Assembly: GCA_903834645.1 (NCBI GenBank)
Contig: CAILKA010000332.1
Coordinates: 1-20,566 of the forward strand
Direction of reading: 5' to 3'
DNA length: 20,566 nucleotides
Source of the DNA: an uncultured beta proteobacterium
GTDB lineage: Bacteria > Pseudomonadota > Gammaproteobacteria > Burkholderiales > Burkholderiaceae_C
Shown here: in pieces, positions 10,374 to 17,636 of the stretch
Position numbering within the stretch: position 1 is the stretch's first letter
How the letters are laid out: each line of letters opens with the position of its first letter
Notes under the pieces: generated by a model
What the model was told of the DNA's origin: nothing
The model's database searches: none
Seen by the model: only the letters and a program-made list of their open reading frames with translations
Program-made: the position numbers and the translations under genes

Positions 10374-10442
10374 ACGATAGGCAGCGGCCCCTTCCACGCG
10401 GTTGCGTGCACGCAATGCCTGCCGGCCCCGGCTGCCTACCCT
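10374..10442. promoter_or_regulatory. Divergent promoter around perfect palindrome TTGCGTGCACGCAA
   Basis: The 14-bp perfect palindrome at 10402-10415 is the best Crp/Fnr-type box in the window. Class II activation places the -10 element 29-34 nt from the operator centre. At exactly that distance the plus strand has TACCCT (10437-10442) and the minus strand has TATCGT (10379-10374). The box could therefore drive the metallopeptidase gene leftward (start 10348) and a transcript rightward (start about 10450) over the ORF at 10490. Confidence 0.6.
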
Positions 10443-10489
10443 TGCGCGCCTTCGATGAACAAACCCGGTTGCGCCCGCCAGAGCCCACG

Positions 10490-10730
10490 CATGACAGATC
10501 CACACGCTCCTTCCGTCGACGTTGTCGAGACCGATGACGGCCATGCGCCGCAGTCGCGCACGAACTTTCTCGAGGCGTCGCGGCGCTACCTGTTCGAGGT
10601 CGTGGCCCCGGCGGCGTGCGAGACGGGGCGGCTCCCGGGCCGGGAGCCGCAGCGCCCGTGGATCAGTAGCCGTGCCGCCCGGCGCTCACGCGCCTGGCCT
10701 GCGGCTTCGGGGCTGTGGGATCGGCGATGA
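10490..10730 (+). CDS. Doubtful 79-aa ORF, possibly a gene remnant
   Basis: ATG 10490 opens a frame MTDPHAPSVDVVETDDGHAP, ending at TGA 10728-10730. The first 45 codons show normal GC3 bias and a plausible soluble helix (NFLEASRRYLFEVVAP). The second half reads through a strong hairpin and 68 nt of the convergent HPF gene, and is Arg/Trp/Ala-rich shadow-like sequence. No ribosome binding site precedes the ATG. A Crp/Fnr-type promoter does point at it. It may be the truncated 5' end of a lost gene; I recognise no family. Confidence 0.35.
10628..10650. terminator. Hairpin downstream of the hsp20-HPF operon
   Basis: A perfect 10-bp GC-rich stem (10628-10637 with 10641-10650) and a 3-nt loop lie 12 nt beyond the HPF-fusion stop (10663). 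There is no T-run on the minus strand side, so it is a strong structure of terminator type but not a canonical Rho-independent one. Confidence 0.6.
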
Positions 10731-11217
10731 ATTGAACCGACGTGCCCACCAGCAGGTGCTCGAAGGCAGGCTCTGCCACGCTGTCGCGGGAGAACCAGTA
10801 CTCGCTGCCATCGGGGGTGCGGATGAAGCCGTATCCCCGCAGCTCGGGCGTGTCGTCGAACACCCGCACCACCTCCCCGCGCAGGGGGAGGGGATGCAGC
10901 TTCTCCTCGCCCCGGGCGCGCTCGACCGACTGCTCGAGCTGGCGGCGCATGTCCGCGAAAGCCTCTCGCATGGCGATGTAGACATCCTCGTCCTGCACAC
11001 GGTCCACCGTGAACTCCCGGCCGGGCACGGTCAGGTGCAGGCGCACCCCGAAGGGGCGCCCCTGCTGCCGGTGCTTGTGCAGCAATGCCACGTCGACCCG
11101 GCAGCCCATGATGTCGTGCCGGAAACGCTCGAGGTGGCTCACCTTGCGGCGCGCCTGGTCCTCCAGGGCCGGGGAGGCCGCCATGTCGTGGAATACAACC
11201 TGCAGGGGCAGCTTCAT
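10663..11217 (-). CDS. HPF/RaiA ribosome-hibernation domain fused to a cold-shock domain
   Basis: 184-aa two-domain protein. Residues 1-105 match the S30AE/HPF (RaiA) fold: MKLPLQVVFHDMAASPALED, a helix with KVSHLERF, strands around CRVDVALLHKHRQQGRPFGVRLHLTVPGREF, then YIAMREAFADMRRQLE. Residues about 112-165 form a cold-shock domain (GEVVRVFDD, RNP1-like RGYGFIRT, RNP2-like EYWFSRDSV, VGTSVQFI). HPF proteins sit in the decoding centre of 30S subunits and silence ribosomes; the CSD should add RNA contact. The normal long-HPF C-terminal dimerisation domain is absent and the CSD takes its place. ATG 11217 has GGGAGG at good spacing. It lies 20 nt downstream of hsp20 and is co-transcribed with it. 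Confidence 0.9.
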   Translation of the reverse strand: MKLPLQVVFHDMAASPALEDQARRKVSHLERFRHDIMGCRVDVALLHKHRQQGRPFGVRLHLTVPGREFTVDRVQDEDVYIAMREAFADMRRQLEQSVERARGEEKLHPLPLRGEVVRVFDDTPELRGYGFIRTPDGSEYWFSRDSVAEPAFEHLLVGTSVQFIADPTAPKPQARRVSAGRHGY

Positions 11218-11237
11218 CTTGGCAGCCTCCCTCGGTC

Positions 11238-11663
11238 TCAGTGCACGGCCAGGCGCTTGGTCTCCGCTGCCCCCTTCTTGGGCAGCGTGAGCTGCAGCAC
11301 GCCGTTTTCATAGCGTGCATCCGCCTTGGCTTCGTCCACCGCGCTCGACAGCGTGAAGGCGCGGCTCGCGTAGCCGTACTGGCGCTCGTGGCGCAGCACG
11401 CGGCCCTGATCGCGTGTCTCGTGCTCCTTCTTCAGCTCGGCGCTGATGGTCACCATGTTGCCGTCGATGCGCACGTCGATGTCTTCCTTGCGCACGCCGG
11501 GCATGTCGGCCTTGACGACGTAGTTCCCGTTCACCTCGGAAAGATCGACACGGATGCGAGGGGTGGGCTCGGCGCTCTCCCAGCGCCAGGGACGCATCAT
11601 GCTGCGCATGGCGTCGTCGATGAAGTCGGGGGCGAGCGGGTCAAACAGACGCAGTTCATTCAT
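11238..11663 (-). CDS. Hsp20/alpha-crystallin small heat-shock protein
   Basis: 141-aa small heat-shock protein. The N-terminal arm (1-35; FDPLAPDFIDDAMRSMMRPW) precedes an alpha-crystallin domain at about 36-128 (RVDLSEVNGNYVVKADMPGV, DIDVRIDGNMVTISAELKKE, ARYENGVLQLTLPKK). The C-terminal extension is short (AAETKRLAV). It is an ATP-independent holdase chaperone forming oligomers in the cytoplasm. ATG 11663 follows CAGGAG at 8-9 nt; an upstream in-frame GTG at 11732 lacks a site. It is the first gene of an operon with the HPF-CSD fusion, linking protein and ribosome protection. No convincing sigma-32 promoter was seen. A TTG-N8-CAG near-match to the window's Crp/Fnr-type box lies at 11761-11774. 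Confidence 0.95.
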   Translation of the reverse strand: MNELRLFDPLAPDFIDDAMRSMMRPWRWESAEPTPRIRVDLSEVNGNYVVKADMPGVRKEDIDVRIDGNMVTISAELKKEHETRDQGRVLRHERQYGYASRAFTLSSAVDEAKADARYENGVLQLTLPKKGAAETKRLAVH

Positions 11664-11760
11664 GGTCGTGGCTCCTGTGAAGGAAGTGGAGGCGACCCCT
11701 GCCCGGATCCAGGCTGGGGTCGGGTGAGCCACGATGGTGGAAGCGGCCGGGCCCGGGGCG

Positions 11761-11774
11761 TTGCGTCCGCTCAG
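11761..11774. promoter_or_regulatory. Weak Crp/Fnr-type box upstream of hsp20
   Basis: TTGCGTCCGCTCAG has the TTGCG left half but ends CAG instead of CAA. It lies about 100 nt upstream of the hsp20 ATG. At class II distance the minus strand has CACCAT. TTG-N8-CAG also occurs by chance in coding regions, so this site is less secure than the exact boxes. Confidence 0.3.
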
Positions 11775-11799
11775 CGCGCAGCGGTGCGGAATCGGGGAG

Positions 11800-12954
11800 T
11801 CAGGCTGGCACCGGGGCGCGGCCCCACTGCAGCAGCCACAGGCCGTCGCGCTGGGCCACGAGCTCGGTGCCCAGGTCGCGCCCGCCCTCGTTGAAGAGGG
11901 TGTGGGCCCAGTCGCGCGCCTGGCGGTCGGCGTGCACGAGACGCATCCGGAAGCGCTGCATGGGCACCACCTCCAGCCGGCGCAGCAGCCCGCGCGCGCG
12001 GTCCAGCCGCACCAGGTACAGGCACGCCACGTCGGCGCGCAGGTCGCCCGGGCGCGGGTCGATACCTTCGTAGTCGTTGATGAGGTCGCCGCAGCCGTAC
12101 AGGATCAGCTTGCCGCGGTAGACCTCAACGGGCAGCGGGTGATGCGAGGAGTGGCCATGCACCACGTCGGCTGCGCCCAGGTCGATCAGCCGGCGGGCAA
12201 AGCGTCGGTGCTCGCGCGGAACCTCCAGCCCCCAGTTGGACCCCCAGTGGATCGAGACGATGACGATGCCGTCGCCTCGCCGGTGGCGTGCGGCGTCGGC
12301 TGCCAGGTCACGCGCGGTGCTGTCGGACAGGTCGGGTAGGCGGGCGATGCCGCTCTGGCGCGGCCCGGCCGTCCAGCCACCGGGCACACCGCTGTCGCTG
12401 GTGGCGCAGGAGAAGACAAGCAGGCGCCGGCCCTGGCCGATCGGCAGGGAGGCGGGTGCCCATGCGGCCTCGCCGTCCTCGCCCGCGCCGGCTGTGGCGA
12501 TGCCGGCCTCACGCAGCGTCTGCAGCGTCTGCAGCAATCCGGGGCGTCCCCAGTCCAGAACGTGGTTGTTGGCCAGCGTGCAGCAGTCCAGGGCGCCCGC
12601 TGCGAGCACGCCCACGTTGGCCGGGTTCATCCGGTAGTGCACCGCCTTGCCGGGCCAGGTTTCATCGCTGGTGGTGATCGCGGTCTCGAGGTTGGCAATG
12701 CGCAACTGCACGCCGGCGTCCTCGATGGCCTGGAGCGCATCGCCCCACACGTAGCGGTTGGATACGGCGCGCGGCAGCGCGCCGTTGCGCCGCTCGGCCA
12801 TGCGCAGGTACTCGCGCGCGTCGCCCACGCCGGCCTCGTGCAGCGCGGGCGAGCCGGGGTGGGCGAGGAGCTGGTCGATGCCGCGGCCGGTCATCACGTC
12901 GCCGGCCAGCAGCAGCGTCAGCGTTTCGGCGGGAGCGCGGGTCACGTCGAGCAT
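11800..12954 (-). CDS. CapA/PGA_cap-family metallophosphatase-like protein
   Basis: 384-aa protein of the poly-gamma-glutamate synthesis CapA family, which has a calcineurin-like metallophosphoesterase fold. Motifs: LLLAGDVMTGRGID (15-27, Asp19), IANLETAIT (87-93, Glu90), LANNHVLDWG (127-136, Asn130/His131), VSIHWGSNW (233-241, His236), VVHGHSSHHPLP (264-275) and LILYGCGDLINDY (283-295). CapA of capsule-forming Bacillus is membrane-anchored; this one has no signal peptide or membrane helix and no capB/C neighbours, so a capsule role is doubtful. M. tuberculosis Rv0574c in the DosR regulon is the same family. ATG 12954 is preceded by AGGAGG with a 7-nt spacer. It is upstream of hsp20 on the same strand with a 136-nt gap, so probably separately transcribed. 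Confidence 0.92.
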   Translation of the reverse strand: MLDVTRAPAETLTLLLAGDVMTGRGIDQLLAHPGSPALHEAGVGDAREYLRMAERRNGALPRAVSNRYVWGDALQAIEDAGVQLRIANLETAITTSDETWPGKAVHYRMNPANVGVLAAGALDCCTLANNHVLDWGRPGLLQTLQTLREAGIATAGAGEDGEAAWAPASLPIGQGRRLLVFSCATSDSGVPGGWTAGPRQSGIARLPDLSDSTARDLAADAARHRRGDGIVIVSIHWGSNWGLEVPREHRRFARRLIDLGAADVVHGHSSHHPLPVEVYRGKLILYGCGDLINDYEGIDPRPGDLRADVACLYLVRLDRARGLLRRLEVVPMQRFRMRLVHADRQARDWAHTLFNEGGRDLGTELVAQRDGLWLLQWGRAPVPA

Positions 12955-13130
12955 GGGGTGCCCTCCTGCTCAGCTCTTGGTGCGCAACAGTGGATCGGGT
13001 GGCCGCCCAGCGTGCGCGGCCGCCGGCCTTCCAGGCGCACCTCGCCGCGTCCGGTCGGCTCCGTGCGCGAAGTGCTCGCAGTGCGTCTGCATCTTGGTAG
13101 TGGTTGTGCCCGAGGCCCGATGCGCGGGCG

Positions 13131-13171
13131 TTGAGCGTGGGCAACGGTGCGTGTGCGGCGGCGCCTAAGGT
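13131..13171 (+). promoter_or_regulatory. Crp/Fnr-type promoter for the 13199-16414 operon
   Basis: The TTG-N8-CAA box TTGAGCGTGGGCAA (13131-13144) is followed, at exactly the class II distance (29-34 nt from its centre), by TAAGGT (13166-13171), a plausible -10. The implied start near 13179 leaves about 20 nt of leader before ATG 13199. The rest of the 244-nt region toward capA (12955-13130) contains a further imperfect TTG-N8-CAG at 12977-12990 and nothing else that I can support. Confidence 0.55.
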
Positions 13172-13198
13172 GCCTGCGCAAACCGACGCCCCACCACC

Positions 13199-13624
13199 AT
13201 GCGAGCCCGCCCCACACCGCCAGCCAGCAAGCCTGTGACCAGCCACTCGGCCCCTGTGGTCGCGCGTCCCGCGGGCCCTCGCGCCACCCGCGGCGCGGCC
13301 AAGTCCGCCCATCCGCCTCCGCCGCGCGGAGCGGCGGCTGCCATCGCGGCCCGCCCGGGCCTGGTCGACGATACGCCGCCGATCGTGTCGCACCCGGATG
13401 GCTGGTACTGGATCGCGCCCGACGGGCACCAGCAGTTCGGTCCCTTCGAGACCTACGAAATGGCTCGCGTCGACCGCGACGCCTGGGACGAGGAGTCGCC
13501 CTCGCCCGGCCCGACGCTGCAGGAGGCGGAGGACGAGATCGGCATCGCCTCGTGGATCGATCCGGAGACAGGCGAGCCGGCCGAGGGTGCCTCCCCGCCG
13601 CATCTGGATGCCGAGGGCCGATGA
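13199..13624 (+). CDS. GYF_2-like small hypothetical protein
   Basis: 141-aa protein. Residues 1-60 are Pro/Ala/Arg-rich and probably disordered. A compact conserved-looking core follows at about 63-95 (SHPDGWYWIAPDGHQQFGPFETYEMARVDRD), then an acidic stretch and EIGIASWIDPETGEPAEG near 113-130. The W-Y-W ... G-x-x-x-x-G-P-F pattern resembles GYF_2-type domains, but the match is by eye and weak. No signal peptide. No clear ribosome binding site precedes ATG 13199, which sits about 20 nt after the predicted transcription start. Its TGA (13622-13624) overlaps an ATG at 13621 in the fadD frame, so translation of fadD may be coupled. Function unknown. Confidence 0.7.
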   Translation: MRARPTPPASKPVTSHSAPVVARPAGPRATRGAAKSAHPPPPRGAAAAIAARPGLVDDTPPIVSHPDGWYWIAPDGHQQFGPFETYEMARVDRDAWDEESPSPGPTLQEAEDEIGIASWIDPETGEPAEGASPPHLDAEGR

Positions 13625-13644
13625 AGCCGACCGAGGAGCAGACG

Positions 13645-15405
13645 ATGGAAGTTCCCCCGCAGTCGTGGCTGGCGCACTATCCGCAGGCGATGCCCTCGCT
13701 GATCGATCCGGACAGCCTGGGCTCGGTGAAGGAGCTGCTGCGCCTGGCCTTCTCGCGCTTTGCCGAGCGCCCGGCCTACACGAGCCTGGGCCACACGATG
13801 AGCTGGCGCGAGATGGATGTGGCGAGCCGCGACTTCGGCGCGGCGCTGCAGCACGTGCTGGGCCTGCGCCGCGGCGAGCGCATCGCTGTCATGATGCCCA
13901 ATCTGCTGCAGCATCCGGTGTGCACCTTCGCGGCGCTGCGTGCCGGGCTGGTGGTGGTGAACGTGAACCCGCTCTACACCGCGCGTGAGCTTGCGCACCA
14001 GCTCCTCGACTCGGGTGCGGCGGCCATCGTCGTGCTCGAGCACCATGCGCACGTGCTGGAGCAGGTGATGCTCGAGCATCCCGGGCTCAAGCTGCAGGTG
14101 GTGGTGACGGCCACCGGAGACCTGCTGCCGCCGGTGCGCGAGCTCGTCACGAACCTGGTGGTGCGCCACGTGCGCCACCAGGTGCCCGCCTGGCGCCTGC
14201 CCGGGGCGCAATCCTTCAAGGACCTGCTGGAGCAGGGTAGCCACCACCTGCTCGACGATCTGCCGCTCAAGGGCAACGACACCGCCTTCCTCCAGTACAC
14301 GGGGGGCACCACCGGCGTGGCCAAGGGAGCGGTGCTCACGCATCGCAACATCGTGGCCAACGTGCTGCAGCTGGCGGCCTGGATCGCGCGCGACCTGCGC
14401 GAGGGTGAGGAAGTTGCGCTGATGCCCTTGCCGCTCTATCACGCCTATGCGCTCACCTGCCATCTGGTGTTCATGCGCATGGGCGCGCACATGCTGCTGG
14501 TGGCCAACCCGCGCGACCCGGCCGAACTCGTGGGGATGATGCGCCGCCACGCTCCCACGGTGATGATCGGCGTGAATTCGCTGTACCGATCACTGCTGGA
14601 TGCGCCAGGCTTCGATGCCGTGGATCTGCGTCACCTGAAGGTCTGCGCCGCCGGTGGCATGGCCGTGCAGCGCGTCGTTGCGCAGCGCTGGAAGGCGCGC
14701 GCCGGGGTGCCGCTGGTGGAAGGCTACGGCCTGACGGAAGCCTCGCCTGTGGTGAGCTCCAACCGGCTCGACATCGTCGACTGGACCGGCTCGGTGGGGC
14801 TGCCGCTGCCGTCCACCGACGTCTGCGTGCTCGACGATGCAGGGCGGCCGCTGGCGACCGGCGCGGTCGGCGAGATCGCGGTGCGCGGGCCTCAGGTGAT
14901 GCAGGGCTACTGGCGCCGCCCCGAGGAGACGCGGCAGGTCTTTGCGCCCGGGGGCTGGCTGCGCACGGGCGACATCGGCTTCCTCGATCCCGAGGGGGCT
15001 CTGCACGTGACCGATCGCAAGAAGGACATGATCGTGGTCTCGGGCTTCAAGGTCTATCCCAACGAGGTCGAGGAGGTGGTGGCGATGCATCCGGGGGTGG
15101 CTGAGGTGGCGGCCATCGGCGTGCCCGATGCGGCGGCGGGCGAGGTCGTCAAGCTCGTGGTGCAGCGCCGCGACTCCGAACTCACGGCCGAGCAGCTCAT
15201 CGAGCATTGCCGCAAGTACCTCACCGGCTACAAGGTGCCGCGCCGCATCGAGTTCCGCGCCGAGCCGCTGCCGAAGTCGCCCATCGGAAAAGTGCTGCGC
15301 CGGGAACTGCGCGAGGCGCCCGAGCTGCGCGAGCCGGGCGCGCCTTCCCGGCAGTCCGCTCGCGGTCGCGAGGCGGTGACGGCCGAGGCCGGCGACGGTT
15401 CCTGA
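13645..15405 (+). CDS. fadD: Long-chain fatty-acid--CoA ligase (FadD-type)
   Basis: 586-aa AMP-forming acyl-CoA synthetase, near the usual length of FadD (about 560 aa). Visible motifs: P-loop QYTGGTTGVAKG (217-228), LPLYHAYALTCH, YGLTEASP (361-368), the GWLRTGDIGFLDPEG hinge, DRKKDMIVVSGFKVYPNEVEE and catalytic Lys549 in KSPIGKVLRREL. It activates long-chain fatty acids with ATP and CoA for beta-oxidation or lipid synthesis, typically at the inner membrane face. The C-terminus has about 30 extra residues (EAPELREPGAPS onward). ATG 13645 was chosen because GAGGAG lies 6 nt upstream and MEVPPQSWLAHYP aligns with the usual FadD N-terminus; ATG 13621, overlapping the previous stop, is possible. 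It is the middle gene of a three-gene operon, 55 nt before the PRPP synthetase gene. Confidence 0.93.
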   Translation: MEVPPQSWLAHYPQAMPSLIDPDSLGSVKELLRLAFSRFAERPAYTSLGHTMSWREMDVASRDFGAALQHVLGLRRGERIAVMMPNLLQHPVCTFAALRAGLVVVNVNPLYTARELAHQLLDSGAAAIVVLEHHAHVLEQVMLEHPGLKLQVVVTATGDLLPPVRELVTNLVVRHVRHQVPAWRLPGAQSFKDLLEQGSHHLLDDLPLKGNDTAFLQYTGGTTGVAKGAVLTHRNIVANVLQLAAWIARDLREGEEVALMPLPLYHAYALTCHLVFMRMGAHMLLVANPRDPAELVGMMRRHAPTVMIGVNSLYRSLLDAPGFDAVDLRHLKVCAAGGMAVQRVVAQRWKARAGVPLVEGYGLTEASPVVSSNRLDIVDWTGSVGLPLPSTDVCVLDDAGRPLATGAVGEIAVRGPQVMQGYWRRPEETRQVFAPGGWLRTGDIGFLDPEGALHVTDRKKDMIVVSGFKVYPNEVEEVVAMHPGVAEVAAIGVPDAAAGEVVKLVVQRRDSELTAEQLIEHCRKYLTGYKVPRRIEFRAEPLPKSPIGKVLRRELREAPELREPGAPSRQSARGREAVTAEAGDGS

Positions 15406-15460
15406 GCCGGGCCTGCCGCAACCCCACTCCCGCGCTTCCGCGACTCCCACCTCACCCTCG

Positions 15461-16414
15461 ATGCAGCTCTACGCGCTCGACCCGGACGACCCTATCGGGC
15501 CGGCGATCGCCGCCGCGCTCGAGGAGCCGCTGGCGCCCTTCGAGGAGCGCCGCTTCGAGGATGGCGAGCGCAAGCTGCGGCCGCTGCACGATCCTCGCGG
15601 CCAGGAGGCCGTGGTGGTGGCGGGGCTGCACGGCGGGTCGGTCGACAGTCCGCACGACCGGCTGTGGCGGCTGATGCTCCTGGCCGCGACGCTGCGCGAC
15701 CACGGAGCGGCTCGCGTGACGGCCCTCATTCCGTACCTCGCCTATGCGCGCAAGGACCGGCGCACGCAGCCCTTCGATCCGCTGTCGCTGCGCGTGCTGG
15801 CGCAGGCGCTGGAGTCCACGGGGCTGGCGCAGGTCATCGTGCTCGAGCCGCACGACGTGTCGGGCTTCGAGAACGCGTTCCGGGTGCCGGTGCTGCAGCT
15901 GGAAGCCTGGCATGCCTTCAGCGCGATCGCGCTCGCCCTGGCCGAGGCCGGGCCGCTGGCCGTGGCCTCGCCCGACCCCGGAGGGGCCAAGCGCGCTCTG
16001 CGCTGGCACGCGGCGCTGGTCGAGCGCCTGACGCATACGGTGGGCTTCGCGATGGTCGACAAGCGCCGCAGCGGCGGCTTGCTCACGGGTGGCCACCTCG
16101 TGGCAGGCGATGTCGCGGGCCGCACGGTGCTGCTGCTCGACGACATCGTGGCCACCGGGCACACGCTGGTGCAGGCGGCCGCAGCGCTCAAGCGCGCCGG
16201 TGCGCGCCAGGTGATCGGCCTGGCTGCCCATGGCCTGTTCACCGAGGGCGCGGCGCACCTGCTGGCCGATCCGGTGCTCGATGCGCTCGTCGTCACCGAC
16301 AGCGTGCCGCCCATGCGGCTGCCGCCGGGCGGGCCGGTGGCGGCCAAGCTTCAGGTGGTGAGTGCTGCGCCGCTGCTCGCGCACGCGCTGGCCTCGGTCA
16401 CGAGCAGCAGGTAG
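15461..16414 (+). CDS. Ribose-phosphate pyrophosphokinase paralogue (PRPP synthetase-like)
   Basis: 317-aa protein with the Prs architecture of two type I phosphoribosyltransferase-like domains. Signatures: RRFEDGERKLRP near the N-terminus, IPYLAYARKDRRTQPFDP (90-107), LEPHD (128-132, the ATP/metal His131), SPDPGGAKRA (170-179), VDKRRSGG (199-206, catalytic Lys201) and the PRPP loop VLLLDDIVATGHTL (223-236). It should make PRPP from ribose-5-phosphate and ATP. Its sequence is divergent from housekeeping Prs (for example no NDxLMEL segment but SPHDRLWRLM), so it is probably an accessory copy. PRPP is the co-substrate of the nicotinate phosphoribosyltransferase and phosphoribosyltransferase encoded nearby. 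No strong ribosome binding site before ATG 15461. The last 64 nt overlap the convergent APH-like gene. Confidence 0.88.
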   Translation: MQLYALDPDDPIGPAIAAALEEPLAPFEERRFEDGERKLRPLHDPRGQEAVVVAGLHGGSVDSPHDRLWRLMLLAATLRDHGAARVTALIPYLAYARKDRRTQPFDPLSLRVLAQALESTGLAQVIVLEPHDVSGFENAFRVPVLQLEAWHAFSAIALALAEAGPLAVASPDPGGAKRALRWHAALVERLTHTVGFAMVDKRRSGGLLTGGHLVAGDVAGRTVLLLDDIVATGHTLVQAAAALKRAGARQVIGLAAHGLFTEGAAHLLADPVLDALVVTDSVPPMRLPPGGPVAAKLQVVSAAPLLAHALASVTSSR

Positions 16415-17436
16415 GACCGCGCGCGCGGCACCCAGCGCGCGGGCGTGCGCGGCACCGGCTCGCGCAGGTGAGCCAGCGCCAGGCGTGCCCGGCGCAGCGC
16501 CCGCAGCAGCCGATACAGCGCGACGAGCGCAGGGTCCGGCGGCCCGCCGATCACGCTTTCGCACCGCACGAGCAGCCGCGGGCCGATCCAGGGCGCCCCC
16601 AGCCTCTCGCACTCGAGCCCCAGGCCCGCGAGCTCGTCCAGCGGGTCGAGCTGGCGCAGCGCCGGGTTGAACTCCAGCGCGTCGATGACCAGCGGGCGCT
16701 CGAGCAGGTAGATGTGCTCGGGGCGCAGGTCGCCATGCCCGTCCACGAGCTGCCCGGCGCGCACGCGGGCACGCAGTGCGGGTGCTGCGCGGGCCAGGGC
16801 CTGCTCGGCCTGCGCAAGCAGTGCAGCGGCTTCGGGCAGCCGCGGCGCCGCCTGCGCCCAGGGGGCCAGCACCGTGCGGTCGATCGCAAGCTCCCTGCGC
16901 TGGCGTAACAGGTGCGCCCGCGCGCCCACCGCCGAGCGTGGGGCCTGGCGGTAGAAGTCGACGAGCACCTGCGCCAGGGCATCCACCGCGTGCCGCCCGG
17001 GCAGGTCGTCGCGCAGCTGGTGGGCCTGCAGCAACTGCTCGAGCACGCACGCATCGGGCAGGCGGCGCATGTGCACGGCCGCATCGACCAGCGTGCCCGG
17101 TGCCGAAGGCTCATCCGCATGCAGCCGCAGCCGCGCGCCGTCCCAGCGCAGCGTGCACACGCCCAGCACCACGCCCGGCGCCAGGCGTGCATTCAGGCGC
17201 TGCTCCTCGCGGCAGTCGTGCAGCCGTGCCCGGGGAGTCGAGAAGTCCAGGAACGCCGTACGTACCGGCTTCTTCAGCTTGAGCACGTGCTCGGGGGCGC
17301 GCAGCACCCAGGACATGTGCGTCTCCAGGCATTGGACGGGCCCCGGTTCGGGTGCCCAGCGGGCCCGAGCCTCAGGCGTGTACAGGAACGCCAGCCTGTC
17401 CTGCGCGGTGGGTGCGGGCCCGCTCCTCCCGGCCAT
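16351..17436 (-). CDS. Aminoglycoside-phosphotransferase-like protein (Rv2004c N-terminal type)
   Basis: 361-aa protein. Motifs: ETHMSWVL (38-45), VLKLKKPVRTAFLDFST (51-67), the EEQRLNARLAPGVVLGV segment (77-93), the catalytic-loop-like VDGHGDLRPEHIYL (231-244, Asp236) and IDALEFNPALRQLDPLDELAGLGLE (251-275). These match the kinase-like N-terminal half of the DosR-regulon protein Rv2004c family. The C-terminal P-loop kinase half of that family is absent. Substrate unknown; antibiotic phosphorylation should not be assumed. ATG 17436 has GAGG 8 nt upstream; further in-frame starts up to 17568 lack ribosome binding sites. It is divergent from nicotinamidase across a 200-nt region with a Crp/Fnr-type box. 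Its 3' end overlaps the PRPP synthetase gene by 64 nt. Confidence 0.85.
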   Translation of the reverse strand: MAGRSGPAPTAQDRLAFLYTPEARARWAPEPGPVQCLETHMSWVLRAPEHVLKLKKPVRTAFLDFSTPRARLHDCREEQRLNARLAPGVVLGVCTLRWDGARLRLHADEPSAPGTLVDAAVHMRRLPDACVLEQLLQAHQLRDDLPGRHAVDALAQVLVDFYRQAPRSAVGARAHLLRQRRELAIDRTVLAPWAQAAPRLPEAAALLAQAEQALARAAPALRARVRAGQLVDGHGDLRPEHIYLLERPLVIDALEFNPALRQLDPLDELAGLGLECERLGAPWIGPRLLVRCESVIGGPPDPALVALYRLLRALRRARLALAHLREPVPRTPARWVPRARSYLLLVTEASACASSGAALTT

Positions 17437-17561
17437 CGTCGCAGCCTCGGGCTCCCGGGCCGCCGGCGCATGCGAAAGCACGGCCGCCGGTTCGGACCCG
17501 GCGCGAGACGCATGGGGGTTTAGGCGGGCGGGGGTCACGCGGCGAGCGGTCAGACCGACGC

Positions 17562-17602
17562 ATTGCATCCCACGGCTGGCGGTCGTCGTTGCGTACGCAC
17601 AA
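17562..17602. promoter_or_regulatory. Crp/Fnr-type box TTGCGTACGCACAA with leftward -10
   Basis: The box at 17589-17602 is in the divergent region between the APH-like gene and pncA. Leftward, TGCAAT (17567-17562, minus strand) lies about 28.5 nt from its centre, close to the class II position, giving a predicted start near 17554 for the APH-like gene. Rightward, the same geometry would start transcription at about the pncA ATG (17637), implying a leaderless message or a different mode of action. Confidence 0.55.
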
Positions 17603-17636
17603 GGGTGTCAGCGGCACGCGAGCGCAGTGTGCCGAC

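Noticed and set aside
11664..11799. Sigma-32 heat-shock promoter upstream of hsp20
   Set aside because: A CTTCCA / CCCCAG pair can be found but the spacing (18 nt) and matches are poor.
12693..12706. TTGGCAATGCGCAA, an exact TTG-N8-CAA match
   Set aside because: It lies inside the capA-like coding region (codons for LRIAN), far from any gene start; treated as the expected background hit.
13147..13644. N-terminal extension of FadD by up to 166 residues
   Set aside because: It overlaps the small GYF-like gene in another frame and the expected FadD N-terminus starts at ATG 13645.
15452..17050. 532-codon minus-strand open frame across the PRPP synthetase and APH-like genes
   Set aside because: Low-complexity Ala/Arg/Gly translation, no motifs, conflicts with clear genes in other frames.
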